Source: Streptomyces violaceorubidus (lineage in GTDB: Bacteria > Actinomycetota > Actinomycetes > Streptomycetales > Streptomycetaceae). Taken from it: a stretch of DNA of 64,000 bases. Of the stretch, positions 27,860 to 40,415 are shown piece after piece. Under the pieces are notes generated by a model. It saw only the letters and a list, made by a program, of their open reading frames with translations, was not told where the DNA came from and made no database searches. The DNA lies in assembly GCF_000717995.1 (NCBI RefSeq), contig NZ_JODM01000015.1, positions 62,001 through 126,000 of the forward strand. The letters run 5' to 3'. A program made the translations under genes and the position numbers. Each line of letters starts with the position of its first letter. Position 1 is the stretch's first letter.

Positions 27860-28489
27860 ATGACACAGGCCATCGAAGAACCCTGGGGCATCAGCGTGTT
27901 CGGCTCGGGCACGGTGCGGGCCGAGCCGTCGCTCGCCCGGGTGCGGCCCGCGGTGGACGTGCTGGAACCGTCGCCGGAGCTGGCCTTCCAGCGGGCCGGG
28001 GAGGCCGTGACCCGGCTGCGGGACGTACTGAGGCAGCACGGCGTGCCGGACGCCTCGGTCTCGGGCTCCCGGCTGGGCCTCAGCTCGGAGTACGGCCCGC
28101 ACGACGGTGGCCGGACGCTGCTCGGGTACCGGTGCCAGGCCTCGTACACGGTGGAGACCGAGGCGCTGGACGGCCTCGAACTGCTGATCGCGGACGTGGT
28201 CGGGGCGGGCGCGCACCGGATCGACGGCGTGGAGTTCGACGTGCGGGACAGGCCGGCGCTGCTCGACGAGGCACGGCGGCGGGCGGTGGCGGCGGCCCGC
28301 CGCAAGGCCCAGGTGTACGCGGAGGCGGCGGACGCGCGGCTGGGGCCGGTCCTGCACATCCAGGACGTGGAGTCCGAGCCCGTCGCCGCGTTCCGAGTCG
28401 CCAGGAGCGGTGGCGCGCCCGGCGCGCTGGCTCCGGGCGCGGTGGAGGTGGCCGCCCGGGTCGTGCTGGGTTTCTCGCTGCGGCACTGA
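27860..28489 (+). CDS. SIMPL (DUF541) domain protein
   Basis: A 209-residue protein made of one SIMPL domain, seen in ISVFGSGTVRAEPSLARVRP at the start, the RCQASYTVETEALDGLELLI core and ARRRAVAAARRKAQVYAEA near the end. Many SIMPL proteins are exported or membrane-associated, but this one has no signal peptide, so it is likely cytoplasmic. The family forms oligomeric assemblies; biochemical function is poorly defined. It is probably co-transcribed with the HExxH gene and converges on the VWA gene with an 8-bp gap. Confidence 0.8.
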   Translation: MTQAIEEPWGISVFGSGTVRAEPSLARVRPAVDVLEPSPELAFQRAGEAVTRLRDVLRQHGVPDASVSGSRLGLSSEYGPHDGGRTLLGYRCQASYTVETEALDGLELLIADVVGAGAHRIDGVEFDVRDRPALLDEARRRAVAAARRKAQVYAEAADARLGPVLHIQDVESEPVAAFRVARSGGAPGALAPGAVEVAARVVLGFSLRH

Positions 28490-28497
28490 CCGCGTGC

Positions 28498-29223
28498 TCA
28501 GGCGGGCCGCACGATCCCCTGGGCGCGTGCGGCCGCCAGCCACTGGGGGAACTCGCCCACGAGCCGGTCGTACAGCTCGGCGTCGGTCACCTTCCGCGGG
28601 TCGCGGCCCGCGTGGAAGAACCCGGCGTTGTCGATCACCCGCTTGCCGGGCACCGCGAGTTCGTCGAGTCTGCGCAGGTACTCGAACTGGCGGCTGTCGG
28701 GGTCGCCGAAGCCGACGAACTGCCAGAACAGCGGCAGCGGCGCCGCCTTGCACAGGTACCGCTCGGCGGCGAGCCGGTTGATCGGGCCGCCGTCGGTCTG
28801 GAAGACGACCAGGGCGGGGTGGCGGGAGCCGCTGTCCAGGTAGTGGTCGATGACGGCGTCCATGGCCAGGTGGTAGCTGGTCTTGCCCATGTGTCCGAGG
28901 CCGGCCACGATCCGCTCCACGCGCCCCTGGTGGTCGGCGAGCGCGATCTCGGTGACGGCGTCGACGTCGGTGGAGAAGAACACCACGGGCACGGTGCCGT
29001 CGTCGTCGAGGTGGGCCGACAGGCTCAGCACCCGGTCGGCGAGCGCCTGCACGCTGCCGTCCTTGTAGTACGGCTTCATGGAGCCGGAGTAGTCGACGAC
29101 GAGGTAGACCGCCGCCCGGGTGTCCGCCATGCCGTGCTTGGTGAGCGACACTCCGGCGGTCTTGTACAGATCGACCAGCGCGGGCGCCGTCTCCCGCATC
29201 TTGGTGAGACTGATCGCGGCCAT
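28498..29223 (-). CDS. VWA-domain protein (TerF-like)
   Basis: A 241-residue single von Willebrand A domain. ATG at 29223 follows GGGGGAG; an earlier in-frame start at 29286 is less supported. The MIDAS metal site is YLVVDYSGSMKPYY with the downstream Thr in HMGKTSYHLAMDAVID and Asp in VVFQTDGGP. The arrangement resembles the vWA domains found in tellurite-resistance TerF and related proteins. No TerD genes are adjacent. Likely role: metal-dependent protein-protein binding in the cytoplasm, perhaps in stress response; this is inference. Confidence 0.8.
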   Translation of the reverse strand: MAAISLTKMRETAPALVDLYKTAGVSLTKHGMADTRAAVYLVVDYSGSMKPYYKDGSVQALADRVLSLSAHLDDDGTVPVVFFSTDVDAVTEIALADHQGRVERIVAGLGHMGKTSYHLAMDAVIDHYLDSGSRHPALVVFQTDGGPINRLAAERYLCKAAPLPLFWQFVGFGDPDSRQFEYLRRLDELAVPGKRVIDNAGFFHAGRDPRKVTDAELYDRLVGEFPQWLAAARAQGIVRPA

Positions 29224-29375
29224 GCGGACTCCCCCGTTACTCCTGCCCTGCGGCATCCGGGTGCCGAGGTTACGGCAGGGCCGCACCCCGCCGCTCGGAC
29301 GGTCCCCCGGCGTTCGCTATTTTGTTCGCCGCCGTCCCCACCGGCTCACCGTCCGTCCGTCCCGAGGAGCCGGCC

Positions 29376-30311
29376 GTGGATTCCGAGTCCACCGTCACCA
29401 GGTGCTACCGCCATCCGGCGGTGGAGTGCCACGTGCGCTGCACCCGCTGCGAGCGGTACGTCTGCCCGGACTGCGTGCGTGCGGCGCCCGTCGGCCACCA
29501 GTGCCCCGCGTGTGTGAAGGAGGGGGCGCGGTCGGCCCGGCGGGCCCGGACCCTCGCCGGTGGCCGGATGTCGACGACGCCGGTGGTGACGTACGTGCTG
29601 TTCGCGCTCACCGTGCTGGCGTATCTGGCGGAGGTGGTGCGGCCGGAGCTCGTGGACCGCTTCGCCATGGTGGGCGCGCGGCTGGTGGGTGCGGACGGCA
29701 CCCACTACGCGGGCGAGGGAACGTTCCTCGTCCTCGGGCCCGTCCGCACGGAGGGTGTCGCCGGGGGCGAGTGGGAGCGGATGCTCACCAGCGCCTTCCT
29801 CCACCAGTCGCCCTTCGAGGGCATCTTCGGGATCCTGCACGTCACGCTGAACATGGTCGCGCTGTGGCAGTTGGGGCGGGTGGTGGAGCTGATGCTCGGC
29901 CGGGTCCGCTTCGCCGTCCTGTACCTGCTGTCGGCGCTCGGCGGTTCCGTCCTGGAGCTGGTCCTCGGCGACCCCGGGCGGGTCTTTGTCGGCGCGTCCG
30001 GTGCGGTCTTCGGCGTGGGGGCCGCGTACTACGTGCTGCACCGCCGACTGGGCGCCGATCCGGCCCGGGTCAACCGTTTCCTGGTCCCGCTGCTGCTGTG
30101 GCTGGTGGTCTCCGCCTGGTTCACCTCGTGGCAGGGGCACCTCGGCGGCCTGCTGGTGGGCGGCGCGCTGGCCCTGGGGTACGCGTACGCGCCCCGGGAC
30201 GGCCGCCGGGTGGCGGTGCAGGCCGGTACGGGTGCCGCGCTGGTGGTGCTGCTGGCGGTGACGGCGGCGGTCAGGGTGTCCGAGCTGACGGGCGGGAGCA
30301 TCCCGCTGTGA
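29376..30311 (+). CDS. rhomboid intramembrane serine protease with N-terminal zinc-binding motif
   Basis: A 311-residue protein. GTG at 29376 follows GAGGAG. Residues 1-45 hold a B-box/zinc-ribbon-like cluster (CYRHP, CHVRCTRCERYVCPDC, then CPAC). The rhomboid domain follows with several membrane helices, the oxyanion/helix region HVTLNMVALWQLGRVVE, the catalytic Ser in VGASGAVFGVG, and the catalytic His in WQGHLGGLLVGG. Family knowledge: it cleaves membrane helices of substrate proteins. The zinc motif lies on the cytoplasmic side and may recruit a partner. Its end sits 31 bp before the chitosanase gene, with a small tandem repeat between them. Confidence 0.9.
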   Translation: MDSESTVTRCYRHPAVECHVRCTRCERYVCPDCVRAAPVGHQCPACVKEGARSARRARTLAGGRMSTTPVVTYVLFALTVLAYLAEVVRPELVDRFAMVGARLVGADGTHYAGEGTFLVLGPVRTEGVAGGEWERMLTSAFLHQSPFEGIFGILHVTLNMVALWQLGRVVELMLGRVRFAVLYLLSALGGSVLELVLGDPGRVFVGASGAVFGVGAAYYVLHRRLGADPARVNRFLVPLLLWLVVSAWFTSWQGHLGGLLVGGALALGYAYAPRDGRRVAVQAGTGAALVVLLAVTAAVRVSELTGGSIPL

Positions 30312-30342
30312 GAGGTTTCCCCGCTATGAGAGGTGTTCCCCT

Positions 30343-31260
30343 GTGAAACGTGCCGGAGTGCTGCTCCTCGGGGCCCTCCCCGTGATCGCCGCGGGCGTGT
30401 ACTTCGTCGTGCCGGGGGACTCGGCCGACTCGTCGGACGGCTCGGCCGCGTCCGCGTCGTCCTCGGCGTCCGCCCGCTCGACCCGCGACGACGCCAAGGA
30501 CCGGGCCGAGGAGGAGCGGGAGGCGGACGACGCGCTGATCGCCGACCTGCCGCCGGGTCTGGCCGCACCGGCGAAGAAGGAGCTGGCCCAGCAGCTCGTC
30601 TCCAGCGCCGAGAACTCGACCACGCGGTGGCGCACCGCCTACGGCAGCATCGAGGACGTCGGGGACGGCGACGGGTACACCGCGGGCATCATCGGCTTCT
30701 GCACCGGCACCCACGACCTGCTCACCCTGGTCGAGCGCTACACCGAGGCCCATCCGGACAACGGCCTGGCGGCGTACCTGCCCGCCCTGCGCGAGGTGGA
30801 CGGCAGCGACTCCCACGAGGGCCTGGACCCGGGCTTCACGGCCGCCTGGAAGGCGGAGGCGGAGGTCCCGGCGTTCCGCGAGGCGCAGGAGGAGGAGCGC
30901 GACCGGGTCTACTTCGACCCGGCGGTGCGCCTGGCCAAGCTGGACGGCCTGGGCACGCTCGGCCAGTTCGTCTACTACGACGCGATGGTCTTCCACGGGC
31001 CCGACACGGACGCCGAGGGCTTCTACGGGCTGCGCGAGCGGGCCATGGGCGAGGCCAAGACGCCGGGGGAGGGCGGCTCCGAGAAGGACTACCTGGACAC
31101 CTTCCTGGACGTCCGCAGGCAGGCCATGGAGGCCAAGCGCCCGGGCATCGACACCTCCCGCCTGGACACGGCGCAGCGCCGGTTCCTCGCGGCCGGGAAC
31201 ATGGAACTGGCGACGCCGCTGGCGTGGGAGATGTACGGGGACACCTACCGGGTGCCCTGA
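30343..31260 (+). CDS. GH46 chitosanase, membrane-anchored or secreted
   Basis: A 305-residue protein. The N-terminus (KRAGVLLLGALPVIAAGVYF) is a signal peptide or uncleaved anchor, followed by a Ser/Ala linker and a charged helix (about 45-65). The GH46 domain has the catalytic Glu in QQLVSSAENSTTRW and the catalytic Asp in IEDVGDGDGYTAGIIGFC, as in Streptomyces N174 chitosanase. It hydrolyses beta-1,4-linked glucosamine polymers to oligomers. GTG at 30343 follows GAGAGG. The signal region has no obvious cleavage site or lipobox, so surface anchoring is possible. A strong hairpin follows. I recall a second chitosanase of this sort in S. coelicolor but did not verify it. Confidence 0.88.
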   Translation: MKRAGVLLLGALPVIAAGVYFVVPGDSADSSDGSAASASSSASARSTRDDAKDRAEEEREADDALIADLPPGLAAPAKKELAQQLVSSAENSTTRWRTAYGSIEDVGDGDGYTAGIIGFCTGTHDLLTLVERYTEAHPDNGLAAYLPALREVDGSDSHEGLDPGFTAAWKAEAEVPAFREAQEEERDRVYFDPAVRLAKLDGLGTLGQFVYYDAMVFHGPDTDAEGFYGLRERAMGEAKTPGEGGSEKDYLDTFLDVRRQAMEAKRPGIDTSRLDTAQRRFLAAGNMELATPLAWEMYGDTYRVP

Positions 31261-31270
31261 GCGTGCGACA

Positions 31271-31308
31271 GCGCCTGCCCTTGGTCCGGTCGGGGACGGG
31301 GCAGGCGC
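31271..31308. terminator. terminator between chitosanase and gltD
   Basis: A 10-bp perfect stem, 31271-31280 (GCGCCTGCCC) with 31299-31308, lies between convergent genes. Downstream at about 31347-31385 there is an imperfect direct repeat of GTTGTTCCGTCCGTC, just outside the gltD 3' end. Confidence 0.7.
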
Positions 31309-31381
31309 CATCAGTGTTCCGCACGCCTTTGTGCGGGACGTTCTTCGGTTGTTCCGTCCGTCGGGACGGTTGTTCCGTCCG

Positions 31382-32837
31382 TCAGACCGCGAGGGCGCGG
31401 TCGGTCGGGCGGATCGGGGCCGGCAGGTCGCTGGCCCCGGTCAGGAAGCGGTCGGCGCCGCGCGCCGCCGAGCGCCCCTCGGCGATCGCCCAGACGATGA
31501 GCGACTGGCCGCGGCCGGCGTCACCGGCGACGAACACACCCGGCACATTGGTCTGGAAGTCGGCGTCCCGGGCGATGTTACCGCGTTCGTCGAGCTCCAG
31601 GCCGAACTGGTCGACGAGGCCGTTGTCCTTGTCGGTGCCGGTGAAGCCCATGGCGAGGGTGACCAGCTGGGCCGGGATCTTGCGCTCGGTGCCCGGCTTC
31701 GGGGTCAGCCTGCCCTCGACGAACTCGACCTCGCTCATGTGCAGCCACTGGACGTTGCCGTCCTCGTCGCCCTCGAAGTGGGTGGTGGAGACGGCGTAGA
31801 CCCGCTCGCCGCCCTCCTCGTGGGCGCTGGTGACCTTGTAGAGCATGGGGAAGGTCGGCCACGGCTGGCGCACCGCGTCCCGCTCCTCGCCCGGCCGGGG
31901 CATGATCTCCAGCTGGGTGACGGAGGCCGCGCCCTGGCGGTGGGCGGTGCCCACGCAGTCGGCGCCGGTGTCGCCGCCGCCGATGACGACGACGTGCTTG
32001 CCCTCGGCGGTGATCGGGGGCGCCACGTAGTCGCCCTCCTGGACCTTGTTGGCCAGCGGCAGGTACTCCATCGCCTGGTGGATGCCGTTCAGCTCGCGGC
32101 CGGGGACCGGCAGGTCGCGGGCGGTGGTGGAGCCGGCGGCGATGACGACGGCGTCGTAGCGCTTCTTCAGGTCGGTCGCCTTGAGGTCGCGGCCGATCTC
32201 GACGCCGGTGCGGAAGCGGGTGCCCTCCGCGCGCATCTGCTCTATGCGGCGGTTGATGTGCCGCTTCTCCATCTTGAACTCGGGGATGCCGTAGCGGAGG
32301 AGCCCTCCGATGCGGTCCGCGCGCTCGTAGACGGCGACGGTGTGGCCGGCCCGGGTGAGCTGCTGGGCGGCGGCCAGGCCCGCCGGGCCCGAGCCGATGA
32401 CGGCGACGGTCTTGCCGGACAGGCGCTCGGGGACCTGCGGGGCGACGTCCCCGGTCTCCCACGCCTTGTCGATGATGGAGACCTCGACGTTCTTGATGGT
32501 GACCGGCGGCTGGTTGATGCCGAGCACGCACGCCGACTCGCACGGGGCCGGACACAGACGGCCGGTGAACTCCGGGAAGTTGTTGGTGGCGTGCAGGCGC
32601 TCGGACGCCGCCGACCAGTTCTCGCGGTAGGCGTAGTCGTTCCACTCCGGGATCAGGTTCCCGAGCGGGCAGCCGTTGTGGCAGAATGGGATGCCGCAGT
32701 CCATGCAGCGGCTGGCCTGCTTGCTGATGATCGGCAGCAGGGAGCCGGGGACGTAGACCTCGTTCCAGTCCTTGACGCGCTCCTCGACGGGGCGGGTCCT
32801 GGCGACCTCGCGTCCGTGGTTCAGAAAGCCCTTGGGA

Positions 32838-32845
<8 letters not shown>
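31382..32845 (-). CDS. gltD: glutamate synthase small (beta) subunit
   Basis: A 487-residue NADPH-dependent subunit. The N-terminal part carries the iron-sulfur cysteines ([31 protein letters not shown]). FAD is bound through [18 protein letters not shown] and NADPH through [17 protein letters not shown], and the C-terminus has [19 protein letters not shown]. It passes electrons from NADPH to the GltB active site. ATG at 32845 overlaps the end of gltB by 8 nt, fixing the start and showing coupled synthesis. A hairpin separates it from the chitosanase gene. Confidence 0.96.
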
Positions 32846-37433
<4,588 letters not shown>

Positions 37434-37804
37434 CGGCTCTCCCGTCGTCGTCATCTGGCATGTGCAGGTGCCGAGGGACGACGTTGGCCCTCTGCGGTGG
37501 GTGCAAAATTTGGTGCAGGTTACATGATGGATTGGTTCTCGGTAAACGGGACAATCCGTTCCAGCATGCGGACACCGATGGGGTGCGGTGGGGGTTCCGT
37601 CCCTGCGGTGGAAGCTATGGAGACCGAGGCGGACAGATCGATGTCCGTCGGTCCGAGGAGGCGGAGGGGGCGTCGTCGCCCACTCCGCGCATGCACGGCA
37701 GGCTTCATTGCCCACAGCGCTTACGGCTCATGCCCGGAGATTACGTCCTCGAAACCAGCGAGTAACGGCTACTTATGCGGCCCGCCGCATAAGTACGAGC
37801 CGGA
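37434..37804. other. gene-free region upstream of gltB
   Basis: A 371-bp gap with no convincing gene. Around 37500-37560 the base composition is clearly AT-richer (CAAAATTTGGTG, GTTACATGATGG), consistent with the gltBD promoter reading leftward. The right part carries the inverted repeat at 37770-37795. Small frames here lack typical Streptomyces third-position bias. Confidence 0.45.
37770..37795. promoter_or_regulatory. AT-rich inverted repeat near the VIT gene 3' end
   Basis: TACTTATGCGG and its exact reverse complement CCGCATAAGTA flank a 4-nt CCCG core (11-bp arms). It lies 9 bp beyond the stop of the VIT gene and 336 bp upstream of gltB. Its low G+C is unlike the other terminators in this window, so it may be an operator or a weak terminator. 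Confidence 0.5.
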
Positions 37805-38536
37805 CTATCCTACGGCCGTCCCGAACAGGCTGCCCAGGAGATACGTCACACCGGCCGCCGCGCCACCGAGGGCCAGCTGCCGCAGGCCGCTGTACCACCA
37901 GCTGCGGGCCGTGACCCTGGCGACCACCGCGCCGCACAGGAATAGCCCGGCCAGCGCGAGCAGCACGGCGGGCCACAGCGCGTCGGCGCCGAGCAGGAAC
38001 GGCAGGACGGGAAGCAGGGCGCCCAGCGCGAAGGAACCGAACGAGGACACGGCCGCGACCGTCGGCGAGGGCAGGTCGGAGGGGTCGATGCCCAGCTCCT
38101 CGCGGGCGTGTATCTCCAGCGCCTGCTCGGGGTCGCTGGACAGCTGGCGGGCCACCTCGCGCGCCAGCTCGGGCTCGACGCCGCGCGCCTCGTAGAGCGC
38201 GGCCAGCTCGGCCTCCTCGTCCGCCGGGTGCTTGCGCAGCTCACGGCGCTCGACTTCCAGCTCGGCCTCGACCAGCTCGCGCTGGGAGGCGACGGAGGTG
38301 TACTCGCCGGCGGCCATGGAGAAGGCGCCGGCGGCCAGGCCGGCGAGTCCGCTGATCACCACGGTCTGCTGGCTCGCCGTACCGCCGGCGACACCGGTCA
38401 TCAGGGCGAGGTTGGAGACCAGTCCGTCCATCGCGCCGAAGACGGCGGGGCGCAGCCAGCCGCCGTTCACATCGCGGTGCGTGTGGTTGTCGCGGTGCGC
38501 CTCGTGCAGCGCCGCCTCGGTTTCGATGATGGCCAT
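37805..38536 (-). CDS. VIT1/CCC1-family membrane protein
   Basis: A 243-residue protein with ATG at 38536 after GGGGGAG. The N-terminal motif LRPAVFGAMDGLVSNLALMTGV is the VIT family signature, followed by GLAAGAFSMAAGEYTSVASQ. A charged, Glu-rich cytoplasmic stretch (about 85-140) with several ExxE-type acidic residues could bind metal. The C-terminal half has three helices (FALGALLPVLPFLLGADALW and onward). Family knowledge: plant and yeast members move Fe2+ or Mn2+ into vacuoles; bacterial ones likely export Fe/Mn. It is monocistronic and diverges from the ADP-ribosylglycohydrolase operon. Confidence 0.88.
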   Translation of the reverse strand: MAIIETEAALHEAHRDNHTHRDVNGGWLRPAVFGAMDGLVSNLALMTGVAGGTASQQTVVISGLAGLAAGAFSMAAGEYTSVASQRELVEAELEVERRELRKHPADEEAELAALYEARGVEPELAREVARQLSSDPEQALEIHAREELGIDPSDLPSPTVAAVSSFGSFALGALLPVLPFLLGADALWPAVLLALAGLFLCGAVVARVTARSWWYSGLRQLALGGAAAGVTYLLGSLFGTAVG

Positions 38537-38771
38537 AAGGGCTCCCCCGGGAGGCTAGTTTGGACTCATTCCATTTTTCTAACAACACCCAATCTACGCC
38601 GATCATTTCCGCCCCGCCAGCAAGGAAAGGCTGGGCTTACCTGCGGTTTTACCTCTCCGTACTCATTCGTGATCTTGCCCGCTCATATGTCGACCGGGTG
38701 ACGCTGCGCCCGGTTCGGCTGCGCCGCGCACCGCACCGGGGACAGATGCGGGGAGGGAGAGGAGAGGCCGC

Positions 38772-40415
38772 ATGGCATCCACCGCCTGCATTCCCCCGGT
38801 CCCCGCGCCGGGAGACGCCGTCGGGCTCCGCGACCGGGCCCGGGGCGCACTGCTCGGACTGGCCGTCGGGGACGCCCTCGGGGCGCCGGCCGAGAACATG
38901 AAGCCCTCGGAGATCCGCGCCCGGTGGGGCCGCATCACGGGGTACGTGGCCGACCGGCCCGCCGGTACCGACGACACGGAGTACGCGATCTTCTCGGGCC
39001 TGCTGCTCGCCCGCCACGGCGCCGCGCTCACCCCGGCCCATGTGGAGGCGGCCTGGCACGAGTGGATCGCGGACCGGGAGGAGGGCCCGTTCCGGGGCGC
39101 GGGCTTCAGCGAACGCGGCACCCTGGAGAACCTGCGCCGAGGACTCGCCGCACCGATCTCCGCCCAGCACCGGCACGCCTGGAGCGACGGACTGGCCATG
39201 CGGGCCGCGCCGCACGGCGTGTTCGCCGCCGGGCGCCCGGCCGAGGCGGCCCGGCTGGCGGCGATCGACGGCTCGGTCAGCCACGAGGGCGAGGGCATCT
39301 ACGGCGGCCAGGCGGTGGCGGCGGGCGTCGCGGCGGCGATGGCCGGGGCGTCGACCGTCGCGGTCGTGGCCTCCGCGCTGGCCGTCGTGCCGGACGACTC
39401 CTGGACGGCGCGCTCTCTGCGCCGCGCGCTGACGGCGGCCCACCGGGGCGAACGGGCGGTGCGCTCGGCGGTGGTCATCGGCGGCTACCCGTGGACCGAC
39501 CTGGCCCCCGAGGCCGTCGCCCTGGCCTTCGGCGCGTACGCGGCGGCCGACGGCGACTTCACGGACTCCGTGCTGACGGCCGTCAACATGGGCCGCGACG
39601 CCGACACCACGGCCGCGGTGGCCGGCGCCCTGGCCGGCGCGACCCGGGGCGTCCAGTCCATCCCCGCGGACTGGGCCGCCGCCATCGGCCCGGCCCGCGG
39701 CACCTGCCTGCCGACGATGGCCGGCCACCACGTACTGGAGGTGGCGGACCTGCTGACCCGCGCCGCACGTGCGGTCCCGGCGGGCCGGGGAGCACCCACG
39801 GGCCCGGAGCACGCGCCGGGCGACCCCGAGCGGGCGCCGGGGGCCACGGAGCCGGTACCGGAGTGCGCGGACGGACCGCCCGAGGGCTCGGAGCGGATGA
39901 CGTCGGGCACCGAACACGCCCGGCCGCGCACGGAGACCGGGCCGACGCGCACACCACGAGCGCCCTCGGACCCGCGCGGCCTACCACCGGGCATCGCACA
40001 CACCCCCCGGAACCCAGAACGGACGCCCCCGACCACACGGCGCGTACCGCCGGACACGGAACCCGCGCCCCCGGACGCGCTACCGGCGCCCTCGAACCCG
40101 CGGCACCTGCCACCAGAGGTCGCACAAACCCCCCGGAGCCCGGAGACGGTACCGCCGTGCACGGAGCGCGTGTCGCCCGGCGCGGGGCGGGTGGCCCTGG
40201 ACGCGGAGCGGGCGGTGCGGGGATCGGGAGGGGCGCTGCCGCCCGAGGAGTCGGAGGGGGTGGCGCGCGGGCTCGGGCCGGCCTTCGTGCCCGTGCGGGG
40301 CGAACCGGCCGACGACACCCTCCCGTCCGGCGGCACCGCCGCCCGGACCGCGCCCTGCCCCGGGTCGCGGCCACCCGTGACGGAGGCCGACGCGGTGGCG
40401 GAGGTGTGGCCGTGA
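38772..40415 (+). CDS. ADP-ribosylglycohydrolase-family protein with long Pro-rich tail
   Basis: A 547-residue protein and first gene of a six-gene coupled operon. ATG at 38772 follows GGAGAGG. The catalytic domain (about 18-330) has GALLGLAVGDALGAPAE, the metal motif T66-D67-D68-T69-E70 in PAGTDDTEYAIF, and NMGRDADTTAAVAGALAGA with D276 and D278, so the binuclear Mg/Mn site looks complete. The family cleaves N- or O-glycosidic ADP-ribose bonds or related ribosides. Residues about 335-547 are a disordered Pro/Thr/Arg-rich tail unlike normal family members. That tail includes a duplicated 42-residue unit. The substrate is unknown. The stop overlaps the next gene in GTGA. Confidence 0.82.
   Translation: MASTACIPPVPAPGDAVGLRDRARGALLGLAVGDALGAPAENMKPSEIRARWGRITGYVADRPAGTDDTEYAIFSGLLLARHGAALTPAHVEAAWHEWIADREEGPFRGAGFSERGTLENLRRGLAAPISAQHRHAWSDGLAMRAAPHGVFAAGRPAEAARLAAIDGSVSHEGEGIYGGQAVAAGVAAAMAGASTVAVVASALAVVPDDSWTARSLRRALTAAHRGERAVRSAVVIGGYPWTDLAPEAVALAFGAYAAADGDFTDSVLTAVNMGRDADTTAAVAGALAGATRGVQSIPADWAAAIGPARGTCLPTMAGHHVLEVADLLTRAARAVPAGRGAPTGPEHAPGDPERAPGATEPVPECADGPPEGSERMTSGTEHARPRTETGPTRTPRAPSDPRGLPPGIAHTPRNPERTPPTTRRVPPDTEPAPPDALPAPSNPRHLPPEVAQTPRSPETVPPCTERVSPGAGRVALDAERAVRGSGGALPPEESEGVARGLGPAFVPVRGEPADDTLPSGGTAARTAPCPGSRPPVTEADAVAEVWP
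39960..40211 (+). repeat. tandem 126-bp repeat in the first ADP-ribosylglycohydrolase gene
   Basis: Two diverged copies lie side by side, 39960-40085 and 40086-40211, in the same frame. The encoded units align as APSDPRGLPPGIAHTPRNPE... against APSNPRHLPPEVAQTPRSPE..., including matching PP and ER positions. The repeat explains part of the unusual C-terminal tail. Confidence 0.7.

Noticed and set aside
37434..37560. Possible GlnR site upstream of gltB (GTTAC then GATTG six bases on)
   Set aside because: Only part of the gTnAC-n6-GaAAc pattern fits, and gltB is not a GlnR target I can name with confidence.
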